From the NCBI RefSeq assembly GCF_024496245.1, contig NZ_CP101740.1:992001-1056000 (forward strand): a stretch of DNA of 64,000 nucleotides. The letters run 5' to 3'. Below, piece by piece: positions 18,544 to 29,312 of the stretch. Numbering within the stretch: the stretch's first letter is position 1; the number at the start of each line of letters is the position of its first letter. The notes under the pieces are model-generated. The model did no database searches and had not been told where the DNA came from. It worked only from the letters and a program-made list of their open reading frames with translations. This DNA comes from Sphingomonas qomolangmaensis. Lineage in GTDB: Bacteria > Pseudomonadota > Alphaproteobacteria > Sphingomonadales > Sphingomonadaceae. The translations under genes were made by a program, and so were the position numbers.

Positions 18544-18947
18544 AGCAGCCGCCGCGCGGCGCTTGGCTGAACGCGGGAATCTCCGATCCGATCGCTCGCC
18601 CCCGTGCAGTATCGGCCTGCCTTCGCGAGTCGGCAGTCGAGCGCGGACCGGCTCTGGCCGGGCACCCCGCCGAGCGCATGAAAATATACTTGGCGCCCAC
18701 CCCCAACCCCGCCCCCTACTTCGGTCATCAACGAAACTGTTGATAATGTTCGACATTGTCGCGGCGCTTTACTTGCAAGGCGGATAGCAACCCAGGCAAG
18801 GTTACTTGCCGACGACACCAATATAAACCAGTTGTTATTGGATAGCGCATAGCCCGAAGGGGCAATCCGACCATCGGCGGTGTTCAGCCAGGCTAAGGAC
18901 TGCGCCCCTACCCCCTCCCAGCTGCGGGCGGGTGCGGGCTTTATCTT
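18544..18947. other. 404-bp intergenic region before the two-partner secretion genes
   Basis: No convincing gene. The middle part (about 18725-18865) is noticeably richer in A and T than its surroundings (for example ATATAAACCAGTTGTTATTG), which fits a promoter/regulatory region for tpsB. Just after the EAL stop there is a GC-rich self-complementary stretch (GCCGCCGCGCGGCGC) without a T tail. I cannot assign boxes with confidence. Confidence 0.4.
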
Positions 18948-20636
18948 GTGCGGCCGAATGTCGAGGCAGTCTTGTTGAAATTCGGAATAGTATGCGTTGC
19001 GTTGATGACTTGTTCGACCGCTGCGATCGCGCAGTCGATCGGCGCGGGTCAGCAGCTCCAGCAGATCCCCCCTGCGCCGCTGATCCCCAAGGCGACCCCC
19101 GACATCGATCTCCAGCCGCGCGTGCCCGCGCCGCAGCCCGAGGTTTCGGGCGAGGCGATCCGGATCGACGCGCTGCGCATCACCGGTGCGACGCTGTTTC
19201 CGCCCGAAACCTTGCTCGCGGCGAGCGGCTTCGTTCCGGGCAGCACGCTGACGCTGGGCGAGATGCGCAGCGTCGCAGGGCGCATCTCGGCCTATTACCA
19301 GGCGCGCGGCTATTTCCTCGCCCAGGCCTATATCCCCGAACAGGACGTCCAGTCGGGCACCGTCACCGTCGCGGTGATCGAGGGCCAATATGGCAAGATC
19401 GACGTCAACAACACCAGCCGGGTGTCCGACGGGGTGGTGCAAAGTCGGCTCCGTGGCCTGAACAGCGGCGACATCGTCACCGGCGCGCCGCTCGAGAGGC
19501 GGCTGCTACTGCTTTCCGACCTGCCCGGGGTCGGCGTGCGATCGACGCTCAGCCCCGGTACCGCGGTCGGCACCTCCGACCTGCTCGTTGACGTCACCCC
19601 GGGGCGCAGCATCAGCGGCAGCATCGAGGCCGATAATGCCGGCAATCGCTACACCGGCGAATATCGCGGCGGCGGCACGATCAATCTCGCCAATCCGCTC
19701 GGGATCGGCGACCTGCTCAGCGCGCGCATCCTCGCCTCGAGCGGCGGGCTGGCGTATGGGCGGCTGGCGTATCAGCTTCCCGTCGGCGACCTGACGCTCG
19801 GCGCATCCTATGCGCATATCCGCTACGAGCTCGGCCGCGAATTCGAACGGCTCGATGCCGATGGCGCCGCCGACATCGCGAGCCTCTACGCACGCTATCC
19901 AGTGATCCGGTCGCGCGACCTCAACGTCTATCTGACCGGCGCGCTCGACGCCAAGTGGTTCGAAGACCGGATCGGGCTCGTCTCGACCCAGTCGAACCGC
20001 AACAGCCGGATCGCCTCGCTCGGCATCGATGCCGATGGCCGCGACGATTTCGCCGGCGGCGGCATCAGCTCGGTCTCGGCGCGGCTGAGCTATGGCGACC
20101 TCAACATCCTCAACGCCGACGAACGGGCGATCGACGGTCGCGCGGGGCGCACCCAGGGCGGGTTCGGCAAACTCGATTTCGCCGCCGCGCGGCTGCAGAC
20201 GATCTCGGGTCCGCTGTCGCTCTATACCTCGGTGCGCGGCCAATATGCCTTCGACAATCTCGACACCTCGGAAAAGATGCAGTTGGGCGGCGCTTACGGC
20301 GTCCGCGCCTATCCCGAGGGTGAGGCGTTCGGCGACCAGGGGGTGATCGTCACCGCCGAAGCGCGGCTCGGCCTCAGCGACCTGATCGCGTTCGACGCCG
20401 TCGATCTCCAGGCGTTCGGTTTCATCGACGCCGGCGTCGTCGATTTCGCGCACGACCCGTATTTTGCCGGCCCCAATCGCAGCAGCCGCAGCGGGATCGG
20501 TGCGGGACTGAGCGCCGGGCTGCCCGGCGGACTGATCCTGCGCGGCACCTATGCCCATCGGCTCGGCGACCAGCGGGTCACTTCGGGCCCCGACCGCGCG
20601 GGGCGCTTCTGGTTCCAGATCGTCAAACTCTTCTGA
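18948..20636 (+). CDS. two-partner secretion outer-membrane transporter (TpsB, ShlB/FhaC family)
   Basis: A 562-residue Omp85-superfamily transporter that secretes the TpsA protein encoded next. A signal peptide ends near AIAQS (about residue 29). A proline-rich linker helix region (30-60) leads to POTRA domains (about 68-210: IRIDALRITGATLFPPETL, then GQYGKIDVNN), then a 16-strand barrel. The conserved VRAYPEGEAFGDQG matches the VRGY motif that caps the pore in FhaC-type proteins, and the chain ends in phenylalanine (IVKLF) as outer-membrane proteins do. The start is GTG at 18948; an internal TTG a little downstream is possible. The tpsA gene begins 53 bp after the stop. Confidence 0.92.
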   Translation: MRPNVEAVLLKFGIVCVALMTCSTAAIAQSIGAGQQLQQIPPAPLIPKATPDIDLQPRVPAPQPEVSGEAIRIDALRITGATLFPPETLLAASGFVPGSTLTLGEMRSVAGRISAYYQARGYFLAQAYIPEQDVQSGTVTVAVIEGQYGKIDVNNTSRVSDGVVQSRLRGLNSGDIVTGAPLERRLLLLSDLPGVGVRSTLSPGTAVGTSDLLVDVTPGRSISGSIEADNAGNRYTGEYRGGGTINLANPLGIGDLLSARILASSGGLAYGRLAYQLPVGDLTLGASYAHIRYELGREFERLDADGAADIASLYARYPVIRSRDLNVYLTGALDAKWFEDRIGLVSTQSNRNSRIASLGIDADGRDDFAGGGISSVSARLSYGDLNILNADERAIDGRAGRTQGGFGKLDFAAARLQTISGPLSLYTSVRGQYAFDNLDTSEKMQLGGAYGVRAYPEGEAFGDQGVIVTAEARLGLSDLIAFDAVDLQAFGFIDAGVVDFAHDPYFAGPNRSSRSGIGAGLSAGLPGGLILRGTYAHRLGDQRVTSGPDRAGRFWFQIVKLF

Positions 20637-20689
20637 CGGCAGCGTCGCATCCGCGGCGCACCGCCACCTCAAAGCCTAGGACCGTCAGC

Positions 20690-23344
20690 ATGAACATCCA
20701 CCGCACCCGCACCAGCCTCTCCTGCTCCACCGCCTTGGTAGGGCTCGCACGTATCGCGCTGACCACCGGCGCGCTCGCCTTTGCTGGCACCGCCTGGGCG
20801 CAGACGCTGCCGACCGGCGGCACCGTGGTCGCAGGCGCCGCGAAGATCTCGACCGGCGCGCGATCGGTCACCGTCGACCAGTCGAGCGCCGCCACCGCGA
20901 TCGATTGGTCGAGCTTCAACATCGGCGCGGGCAACAGCGTTCGCTTCAACCAGCCCAATGCCAACGCGGTCGCGCTCAACCGCGTCACCGGCACCGACCC
21001 CTCGGCGATCCTCGGCAACCTGTCGGCCAACGGCAAGGTCTTCCTGGTCAACGCCAACGGCGTGCTGTTCGGCCAGGGCGCGCAGGTCAATGTCGGCGGC
21101 TTCGTCGCCTCGACGCTCGACATCGCCAACGCCGATTTCATGGCGGGGCGCTATAATTTCGCGGGCGCGAGCGGTGCTGCGGTGCTCAACCGCGGCACGA
21201 TCACCGCGCGCGACGGCGGCTATGTCGCCCTGCTCGGCGCGAGCGTCAGCAACCAGGGGACGATCGTCGCGCGGCTGGGCAGCGTGGCGCTTGCCGCGGG
21301 CCAGGGCGTGACGCTCGACGTCGCGGGCGACGGGCTGCTCAACGTCACCGTCGATCGCGGCGCGATCGACGCATTGGTCGAAAATGGCGGGCTGATCCGC
21401 GCCGATGGCGGCCGGGTGATGCTCACCGCGCAGGCGGCGGGCCAGCTGCTGCGCACCGTGGTCAACAACACCGGGGTGATCGAAGCGCGCACGCTCGGCA
21501 GCCGCAACGGGCGGATCGTGCTGCTCGGCGACATGCAGAGCGGTACCGCCAATGTCGCGGGGGTGCTCGATGCCAGCGCCCCGACCGGCGGCAACGGCGG
21601 CTTCATCGAAACCTCGGCGGCGCGCGTCAATATCGCCGACGGCGTCCGCGTCACTACCGCAGCGCCGGCGGGGAAGACGGGCACCTGGCTGATCGATCCC
21701 GCCGATTTCATCATCGCCGCGACCGGGGGCAACATCTCGGGCGCGACGCTGTCCGCGCAGCTGGTCACCAGCAGCGTGACGATCAGCACGATGGTGCCCG
21801 ACACCACCGGCGGCAATGGCGACATCTTCGTCAACGACGCGGTCGCCTGGAGCGCATCGGGCGCGCCGACGACGCTGACGCTCAACGCCTTTCGCGACGT
21901 CAACATCAACGCGGCGATCACCGCGACCAACGGCAATCTGGTCGCCTGCTGCGGCCGCGACGTGAATGTCGATGCGCCGGTCACCACCACCAATGGCAGC
22001 GTGCTGCTCAACGCCGGCCGCGACGTCCATGTCCGCCGTGCGATCACCACGACCGACGGCAACATCGCGCTGTGCTCGGGCAACGACGTCCATATCGAAG
22101 CCGCGGTGACGCTCACACGCGGTTCGACGATCCCTGCGCAAAGTCTTGGTTTACCCGTCGGATTGACCTTGATCAGCGGCGGCAACGGCACCGGCCTCGG
22201 CACGATCATCTTCGCCCCCCTCGCGCCGCCGGTGACCGTCACCGTCGCGCCGGTCACGCTCAACTACAACCCGATCTCGTACGCCGCGCCGACCGACTTC
22301 GCCAATCGCTTCGTCCTCACCGAAGGCGCGACGCTGACGCAGCGGATGCTGGTGTTCCCCAACGGCAACAAGGTCGACGACGGCAGCCCCAACACCGTCC
22401 TCAACGGCTTCAACACCACCGGCGCGGGGCTGCCCACCGGGGTGACGCTCGTCGCCGGGCCCGACGCGGTGGCGACCTTCAACGACCCGACGGTGGGCGT
22501 GAGCGGCGGCATCACCTTCAGCGGCTATACGCTGGGCGGTCCCAACGCCAATCTCTACGCGCTGGCGGGGTCGTGCTGCGTCGCCACCTTCGCAACCTTC
22601 GGGACGATCACCCCCGCGCCGGTGGTGATCCCGCCGCCGGTCGTGGTGCCACCGCCTCCGCCGCCGCCGCCGCCGCCCGAAGAACCGCCGGTGGTCGTGC
22701 CCCCCGTCGTGCCGCCGCCGCCGCCCGTCGTGCCGCCCCCTCCGCCGCCGCCCGAAGAGCCCGTGGTGCCGCCCGTGGTTCCCCCGGTCGTGACGCCGCC
22801 GCCCCCAGTCGTACCGCCGCCGCCGGTGGTCCCACCCGTCGTGCCACCGCCGCCCGTAGTGCCACCCGTGGTGCCGCCGCCGCCGGTGGTGCCTCCCGTC
22901 GTACCGCCCGTGGTGACGCCGCCGCCGGTCGTCCCGCCGGTCGTTCCCCCCGTGGTACCGCCCGTCGTGGTGGTACCGCCCGTCATCGTGCCGCCAGTCG
23001 TCATCGCGCCGCCGGGGACCGTCCCGCCGGTGGTGGTGATCCCGGGGGTTCCCGTCGTCCCTGTCCCCAGCCCGGTGCCGCCGGTCGCGGTCATCCCGGT
23101 GGTCATCCCGCCACTCTACACCGCGGTCCTCACCGGGGTGGGGCCGCTGGTCCCCGCCGCACCTGCGATCGCGCAGTTGAGCGTCAACGGTATCGGCGTC
23201 ACGATGCCGCGGATGCAGACCGCCTGGACCCAGCCAGCGGTCGAGCAGGCGCCGGTCAGCCGGCCGGGCACCCGCCCGAGCGGCAACGCCTTCCTCCCCG
23301 CGCCCGCGGTGCCGGTCTATCCGCGCAAGCAGGCGCGCAATTAA
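20690..23344 (+). CDS. two-partner secretion exoprotein (TpsA) with haemagglutinin N-domain and polyproline stalk
   Basis: An 884-residue secreted protein. A long signal peptide (cleavage near AWAQ, residue 38) precedes the TPS domain (about 38-290): AKISTGARSVTV, FNIGAGNSVRFNQPNANAVA, LFGQGAQVNVGGFVAS, with VNANGVLFGQ in place of the usual NPNG. Next comes a beta-helical region with repeated modules such as GRDVNVDAPVTTTNGSV and GRDVHVRRAITTTDGNI, then an MBG/YDG-like module (GYTLGGPNANLYAL). Residues about 642-807 are almost only proline and valine (PPVVPPPPVV type), followed by a short polar tail. At 884 residues it is small for the family. Likely a surface adhesin or biofilm protein; the partner is not known. 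Confidence 0.9.
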   Translation: MNIHRTRTSLSCSTALVGLARIALTTGALAFAGTAWAQTLPTGGTVVAGAAKISTGARSVTVDQSSAATAIDWSSFNIGAGNSVRFNQPNANAVALNRVTGTDPSAILGNLSANGKVFLVNANGVLFGQGAQVNVGGFVASTLDIANADFMAGRYNFAGASGAAVLNRGTITARDGGYVALLGASVSNQGTIVARLGSVALAAGQGVTLDVAGDGLLNVTVDRGAIDALVENGGLIRADGGRVMLTAQAAGQLLRTVVNNTGVIEARTLGSRNGRIVLLGDMQSGTANVAGVLDASAPTGGNGGFIETSAARVNIADGVRVTTAAPAGKTGTWLIDPADFIIAATGGNISGATLSAQLVTSSVTISTMVPDTTGGNGDIFVNDAVAWSASGAPTTLTLNAFRDVNINAAITATNGNLVACCGRDVNVDAPVTTTNGSVLLNAGRDVHVRRAITTTDGNIALCSGNDVHIEAAVTLTRGSTIPAQSLGLPVGLTLISGGNGTGLGTIIFAPLAPPVTVTVAPVTLNYNPISYAAPTDFANRFVLTEGATLTQRMLVFPNGNKVDDGSPNTVLNGFNTTGAGLPTGVTLVAGPDAVATFNDPTVGVSGGITFSGYTLGGPNANLYALAGSCCVATFATFGTITPAPVVIPPPVVVPPPPPPPPPPEEPPVVVPPVVPPPPPVVPPPPPPPEEPVVPPVVPPVVTPPPPVVPPPPVVPPVVPPPPVVPPVVPPPPVVPPVVPPVVTPPPVVPPVVPPVVPPVVVVPPVIVPPVVIAPPGTVPPVVVIPGVPVVPVPSPVPPVAVIPVVIPPLYTAVLTGVGPLVPAAPAIAQLSVNGIGVTMPRMQTAWTQPAVEQAPVSRPGTRPSGNAFLPAPAVPVYPRKQARN
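22615..23110 (+). repeat. proline/valine-coding low-complexity repeat inside tpsA
   Basis: About 500 bp of degenerate, imperfect short repeats built from CCGCCG and GTGGTG/GTCGTG units, all in frame and encoding PPVV-like blocks interrupted by two EE(P) segments (PPEEPPVV and PPEEPVVPP). The sequence would form an extended polyproline II rod. The array is likely prone to slippage and to mis-assembly. Confidence 0.85.
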
Positions 23345-23348
23345 GGCG

Positions 23349-24008
23349 ATGCGACGCGCGGCGATCGCGGTGGTGCTGGCGACCGCCATCGCCTCGCCGC
23401 TGGTCGCCGCGCGCGCCGATCCCGGCGGCGAACCCGCGCGCCGCGCCGACTTCAAGGTCGAGCTACCGTCGGACAAGGCGCGCACGCTCGCCGACTGGGT
23501 GGTCGCCTCGCGCGACCACCAGAACCTGCCCTTCGCAATCATCGACAAGACCGCCGCGCGCGTCTTCGTCTTCGCACGCGACGGCAGCGTCACGGGAGCA
23601 GCCGCGGCCTTGCTCGGCTCGGCGGTCGGCGACGATTCGGCGCCTGGCATCGGGCAGCGCCGCCTTACGGCGATCCTGCCGCACGAGCGCACCACTCCCG
23701 CAGGCCGGTACCAGGCAGCGCTCGGCCACGATCTCGATCAGGATATTCTCTGGATCGATTACGACAAGGCGCTGTCGCTCCATCGCGTGATCGACGGCAA
23801 GGCAAAGGACCGCCGCCGCCAGCGGCTCGCGAGCCCGACTGCTGCCGACAACCGGATATCCTATGGCTGCATCAACGTGCCCGAGGCGTTCTACGACGGC
23901 GTCGTCGCGCCGGCCTTCGCGGGCACCGTGGGCATCGTCTATATCCTGCCCGAGACGCGGGACCTGGCCGAGGTCTTCCCCGCGATGCGCGCCGTGCCTC
24001 AGCGCTGA
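23349..24008 (+). CDS. L,D-transpeptidase (YkuD family), periplasmic
   Basis: A 219-residue protein with a signal peptide (first 23 residues, cleavage near ARAD). The YkuD domain spans about 62-205: IIDKTAARVFVFARDG, GDDSAPGIGQR, TTPAGRY, His145 in LSLHRV, and the active-site segment ISYGCINVP with Cys174. The usual motif is SHGCxR; here Tyr replaces His (SYGCIN), a variant seen in other proteins of this type. The expected function is cross-linking peptidoglycan or attaching a protein to it. It starts only 5 bp after tpsA, so the two are probably co-transcribed. The last 10 bp overlap the convergent M48 gene. Confidence 0.82.
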   Translation: MRRAAIAVVLATAIASPLVAARADPGGEPARRADFKVELPSDKARTLADWVVASRDHQNLPFAIIDKTAARVFVFARDGSVTGAAAALLGSAVGDDSAPGIGQRRLTAILPHERTTPAGRYQAALGHDLDQDILWIDYDKALSLHRVIDGKAKDRRRQRLASPTAADNRISYGCINVPEAFYDGVVAPAFAGTVGIVYILPETRDLAEVFPAMRAVPQR

Positions 24009-24928
24009 ACCGACTGCCCGGTCGCTTCGGCGACGGCGGCGGTCAGCAACGCGATCCGCCGGTCGCCCGCTGGGTGGGTGTCAGCCGCCGCCCGTGCAAG
24101 GCCGGCCTTGACCAGCAGCCGTTCGAGGAACGGCGCCGCCTGCGCCAGGTCATAGCCCGCCGCCCCCGCGATCCCGACCGCGAACCGGTCGGCCTGCTCC
24201 TCGGTCTCGCGCGCCGCCTGCATCGCCGCCGGCGATCCGGCACCCGGCAGCAGCGCGCTTTGCGCCGCGCTCGCCCCCAGCTGGCTGCGGTGGCGCAGGA
24301 TATTATGCGCCATCTCGTGCGCGATCACGATCGCCAGCTCGTCGTCGGTCTGCGTCTCGGCGACGATGCCGGTCGTCAACATAACCCGCTCGCCATCGGC
24401 CCAGGCATTGACCCCGGCATCGGTGAGCAGTTCGGCGCGCGTCGGGCAACCACGCTCGGCGACAAGGCGAAGCTCGCGATTGCCGCCGCCGCGCGCGACG
24501 ACGATCGTCGTCGCGCCCTGCGCAAGCGCATCGGCCAGCAGCCTCGCCGCGCCACTCGGCGTAGCGTCCGCCAGCACGGCCCCGCCGATCGACAGCACCA
24601 CGTCCTTCGCCGACAGCCCGGCGCGATCGGCAGCGCTTCCCGCGACCACCCCCAACACCGTCACGCCATCGCCCAGCCCCAGATGCTCGGCCGCCGCCGC
24701 GCGGTCGCCTGCGGCATATTGCGTCAGGCTGTGCAGCACGACCCCCGATTGCGGCTCGGTCGCCGCGGGGCACAGCGCGCTGCCCGAAACCGCCAACCGA
24801 TAGGCGACGCTCGCGACGCGCAGGTCCTGTTCTCGCAGCTGCTGGAACCGTTCGCCCTGCGCCGCCGCTGGCACGCACAGCAGCATCGTGCCGATCGCTA
24901 TTGCCGCGGGGAGAAGTGGTAAACGCAT
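23999..24928 (-). CDS. M48 family metalloprotease with PDZ domain
   Basis: A 309-residue exported protease. A signal peptide ends near AAAQG (residue 24). A PDZ-like domain (about 85-150: GVTVLGVVAGSAADRAGLSAKDVVLSIGG) precedes the zinc-protease domain: HEMAH at 204-208 supplies two histidines and the catalytic Glu, and ETEEQADRFAV (241 onward) gives the third ligand. Such periplasmic or lipid-associated M48 proteins (YcaL/LoiP-like) act in quality control of envelope proteins. It converges on the L,D-transpeptidase gene with a 10-bp overlap. A 170-bp gap without a gene separates it from the next gene to the right. Confidence 0.87.
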   Translation of the reverse strand: MRLPLLPAAIAIGTMLLCVPAAAQGERFQQLREQDLRVASVAYRLAVSGSALCPAATEPQSGVVLHSLTQYAAGDRAAAAEHLGLGDGVTVLGVVAGSAADRAGLSAKDVVLSIGGAVLADATPSGAARLLADALAQGATTIVVARGGGNRELRLVAERGCPTRAELLTDAGVNAWADGERVMLTTGIVAETQTDDELAIVIAHEMAHNILRHRSQLGASAAQSALLPGAGSPAAMQAARETEEQADRFAVGIAGAAGYDLAQAAPFLERLLVKAGLARAAADTHPAGDRRIALLTAAVAEATGQSVQR

Positions 24929-25098
24929 TCCTAACGGTACGCGCTGGCACCGCGGTTACGAACGCTATTCGCCGGGCCTAGGCGCCCAGTCTTGCATTGG
25001 TACAAATCGCGCGAGCGTTAGCAATCTGCCAATTAACCATCGGCAGGAACAACAATCTCAACGATATATGGCGTCATTCATACACCGGCAGCGAGGGC

Positions 25099-26850
25099 CT
25101 AAGCCTCGACCCCCTCGAACATCGCGCGCAGTTCCTTCTTCAGGATCTTGCCGTTGGCGTTGCGCGGCAACACCGAATCGACGAACTTCACCGCCACCGG
25201 CACCTTGAATCCCGCCAGATGCTTCCCGACCCAGGCCTGTAATTCTGCCTCGCTCGCCTCGCAGCCGGGGCACAGATGCACCACCGCGGCGGGCTCCTCG
25301 CCCAGGATGCGGTGCGGCACCCCCACCAACGCCGCGTCGGTCACCGCGGGGTGCGCGTAGAGGACGTTCTCGACCTCGATCGAATAGATATTTTCGCCGC
25401 CGCGGATGATGATGTCCTTGGCGCGATCGACGATGTAGCAAAAGCCTTCGTCGTCGAGCTTCGCCAGGTCGCCGGTGCGCACCCAGCCATCGATGAAGGT
25501 TTCGGCGGTTGCCTCGGGCTTCTCCCAATAGCCCTTCACGATCATCGGCCCCCGCGCCCATAATTCGCCGACCTCGCCGACCCCGAGCTCGGTCTCGCCA
25601 TCGGGCGCCATGATCTTGAGCTCGGCGACGGGCACTGGCGGCCCGCAGCTGTCGGGACGGTTGAGATAATCCTCGCCCTGGTGGCTGGTCACCGTCGCCA
25701 TCGTCTCGGTCATGCCCCAGCCATTGCCCGGCAGCGCGCCAAACTCTTCGTAGATCCGCCGCACCAATTCGGGTGCCGAGGGGGCACCGCCATAGGAAAT
25801 CGTCTCGAGGCTCGACAGGTCATAATGCGCGCGATCGGGATGTTCGAGCAATTGCCACGCGATCGTCGGCACCCCGCCGGTGGCATGGATACGCTCGCGC
25901 TCGATCAGCTTATACGCTTCGATCGTGTCCCATTTGCGCATCAGGACGATCGTTCCCCCGGCCGCGACATTGCCCATCAGGAACGCGCTGCAGGCGGTCA
26001 CGTGGAAAAAGGGGATGACGATCAGGCTGGTCTTGGGCTCGGGCGCGGGCGGCGGCATCTCGCCCCTGCGGAGCATCATCCGCGCCGTGGCGTAGCCCGC
26101 GGTGAAGATGTTCGACAGCATGTTGCGGTGGGTGCCGATCGCACCCTTGGGGTGACCGGTGGTGCCGCTGGTATAGAAGATCGCGACGTCGTCGTCGGGC
26201 TGGATCGTCATCGCGATCTCGGGCAGCGCGAGCTCGCCGAGCGTCGCCCAGTCGGTCGGCACACCCACCAGCGCCTCGAACGGCTCGGCTTTCCCTTCGA
26301 GCGGCGCCTTGGCGCGGGTGACCAGCACCCGCTCGACCGCGGGCATCGCGGGGTAATGCGACGCGAGCCGCAAATGCCGCTCGCCATCGACGATCAGCAG
26401 CTTGGCGCCCGAATCATTGACGCCATATTCGAGCTCGCCGCCGGTCCACCACGCGTTGAGCGGCACCGCGACTGCGCCGATTGCGGTCACCGCGAAGAAG
26501 ACCTGGGTCCATTCGGGCAGGTTGCGCATCGCCAGCGCGACCCGGTCGCCGCGGCCGATCCCCATCCCCACCAATTTGTGCGCCAGATGCGCGACGCCGC
26601 GGAAATGCGCGTCGTAGGTGATCCGCTCGTCCTCGTGGATCAGGAACTCGCGCGCGCCATGGCTGCGCGAGAACATCGTGAGCAGCGCCAGGCTCGCTGG
26701 GGCCTGCTTCCACACCCGCGTCGGCACGCCGCGAATATCGACGGTCTCATATTCGAATCGCTGCCCCGGCGCGGTCAGCAGCGCCTCGACCTGCGCCAGC
26801 GACATCTTGGGCCAGGCGGGATCGAGCGCGACGAGCGGGTCTTGGGGCAA
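25099..26850 (-). CDS. class I adenylate-forming acyl-CoA synthetase
   Basis: A 583-residue AMP-binding enzyme that activates a carboxylic acid, probably a fatty acid, to its CoA thioester. Motifs: AIFYTSGTTGHPKGAIGTH (P-loop), YGGAPSAPEL, GWGMTET, RTGDLAKLDDEGFCYIVDR with KDIIIRGGENIYSIEVE, and the catalytic C-terminal Lys in NANGKILKKEL. The frame opens further upstream, but I prefer TTG at 26850 because GGAGAG is 6 bases upstream and the upstream codons do not look like protein. It diverges from the FadJ-type gene across a gap of about 240 bp, so the region between holds promoters for both. Substrate chain length is not evident. Confidence 0.9.
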   Translation of the reverse strand: MPQDPLVALDPAWPKMSLAQVEALLTAPGQRFEYETVDIRGVPTRVWKQAPASLALLTMFSRSHGAREFLIHEDERITYDAHFRGVAHLAHKLVGMGIGRGDRVALAMRNLPEWTQVFFAVTAIGAVAVPLNAWWTGGELEYGVNDSGAKLLIVDGERHLRLASHYPAMPAVERVLVTRAKAPLEGKAEPFEALVGVPTDWATLGELALPEIAMTIQPDDDVAIFYTSGTTGHPKGAIGTHRNMLSNIFTAGYATARMMLRRGEMPPPAPEPKTSLIVIPFFHVTACSAFLMGNVAAGGTIVLMRKWDTIEAYKLIERERIHATGGVPTIAWQLLEHPDRAHYDLSSLETISYGGAPSAPELVRRIYEEFGALPGNGWGMTETMATVTSHQGEDYLNRPDSCGPPVPVAELKIMAPDGETELGVGEVGELWARGPMIVKGYWEKPEATAETFIDGWVRTGDLAKLDDEGFCYIVDRAKDIIIRGGENIYSIEVENVLYAHPAVTDAALVGVPHRILGEEPAAVVHLCPGCEASEAELQAWVGKHLAGFKVPVAVKFVDSVLPRNANGKILKKELRAMFEGVEA

Positions 26851-27092
26851 GGCATTCTCTCCGATAGTTGAATGTCGGGTTTGGGCTGTTACCCTGTTGC
26901 ACAAGGTTAGTATTGATTCGCCGCACACTCAAGGCAATAGAGGAACCACGCCTGTCGGCAGCGCCCGGTTGCGCCGGTTTCGAATGAAAGGTACGCATTT
27001 CGTATGACGATCGCCGCGCCTGCATCCCGCCCCGCTCAACGCCATCCTACGCCCCCAATTCCCTTCGCCGGACCATCGGAGAAATCACGCCC

Positions 27093-29120
<2,028 letters not shown>

Positions 29121-29152
29121 GCGCGACAAAGGGGGAAATAGCGCCCCCTGCC

Positions 29153-29302
29153 CCGTTCGTGCTGAGTAGCGACCGAGTAGCCCTCGCAGAGGGCGGAGCG
29201 AGGGCGCGTATCGAAGCACCGCCGCGCGCGTCGACCCATCCTTCGATACGCCGCCTCGATACGCGGCTGCGCCGCTACTCGCCGGCTACTCAGGACGAAC
29301 GG
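29153..29302. repeat. palindromic repeat, family A, copy 2
   Basis: About 150 bp. Outer arms CCGTTCGTGCTGAGTAG (29153-29169) and CTACTCAGGACGAACGG (29286-29302) match the copy at 15620-15739 apart from one base. Inner arms contain GTATCGAAG and CTTCGATAC. The central part is longer than in copy 1 and carries extra sub-repeats such as CGAGTAG and CGATACG. The element ends 10 bp before the amidase start. Confidence 0.92.
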
Positions 29303-29312
29303 AATCGTTAGC

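Noticed and set aside
18544..18947. A protein gene in the minus frame here (about 300 codons)
   Set aside because: The frame runs through the start of tpsB and has no ribosome-binding site, domain or signal; it appears to be noise.
22151..23695. Minus-strand frames over the proline-rich part of tpsA, giving Gly/Thr-rich or Arg/His-rich proteins
   Set aside because: They are complements of the CCG/GTG array and would not be proteins; the plus frame has a signal peptide and TPS domain.
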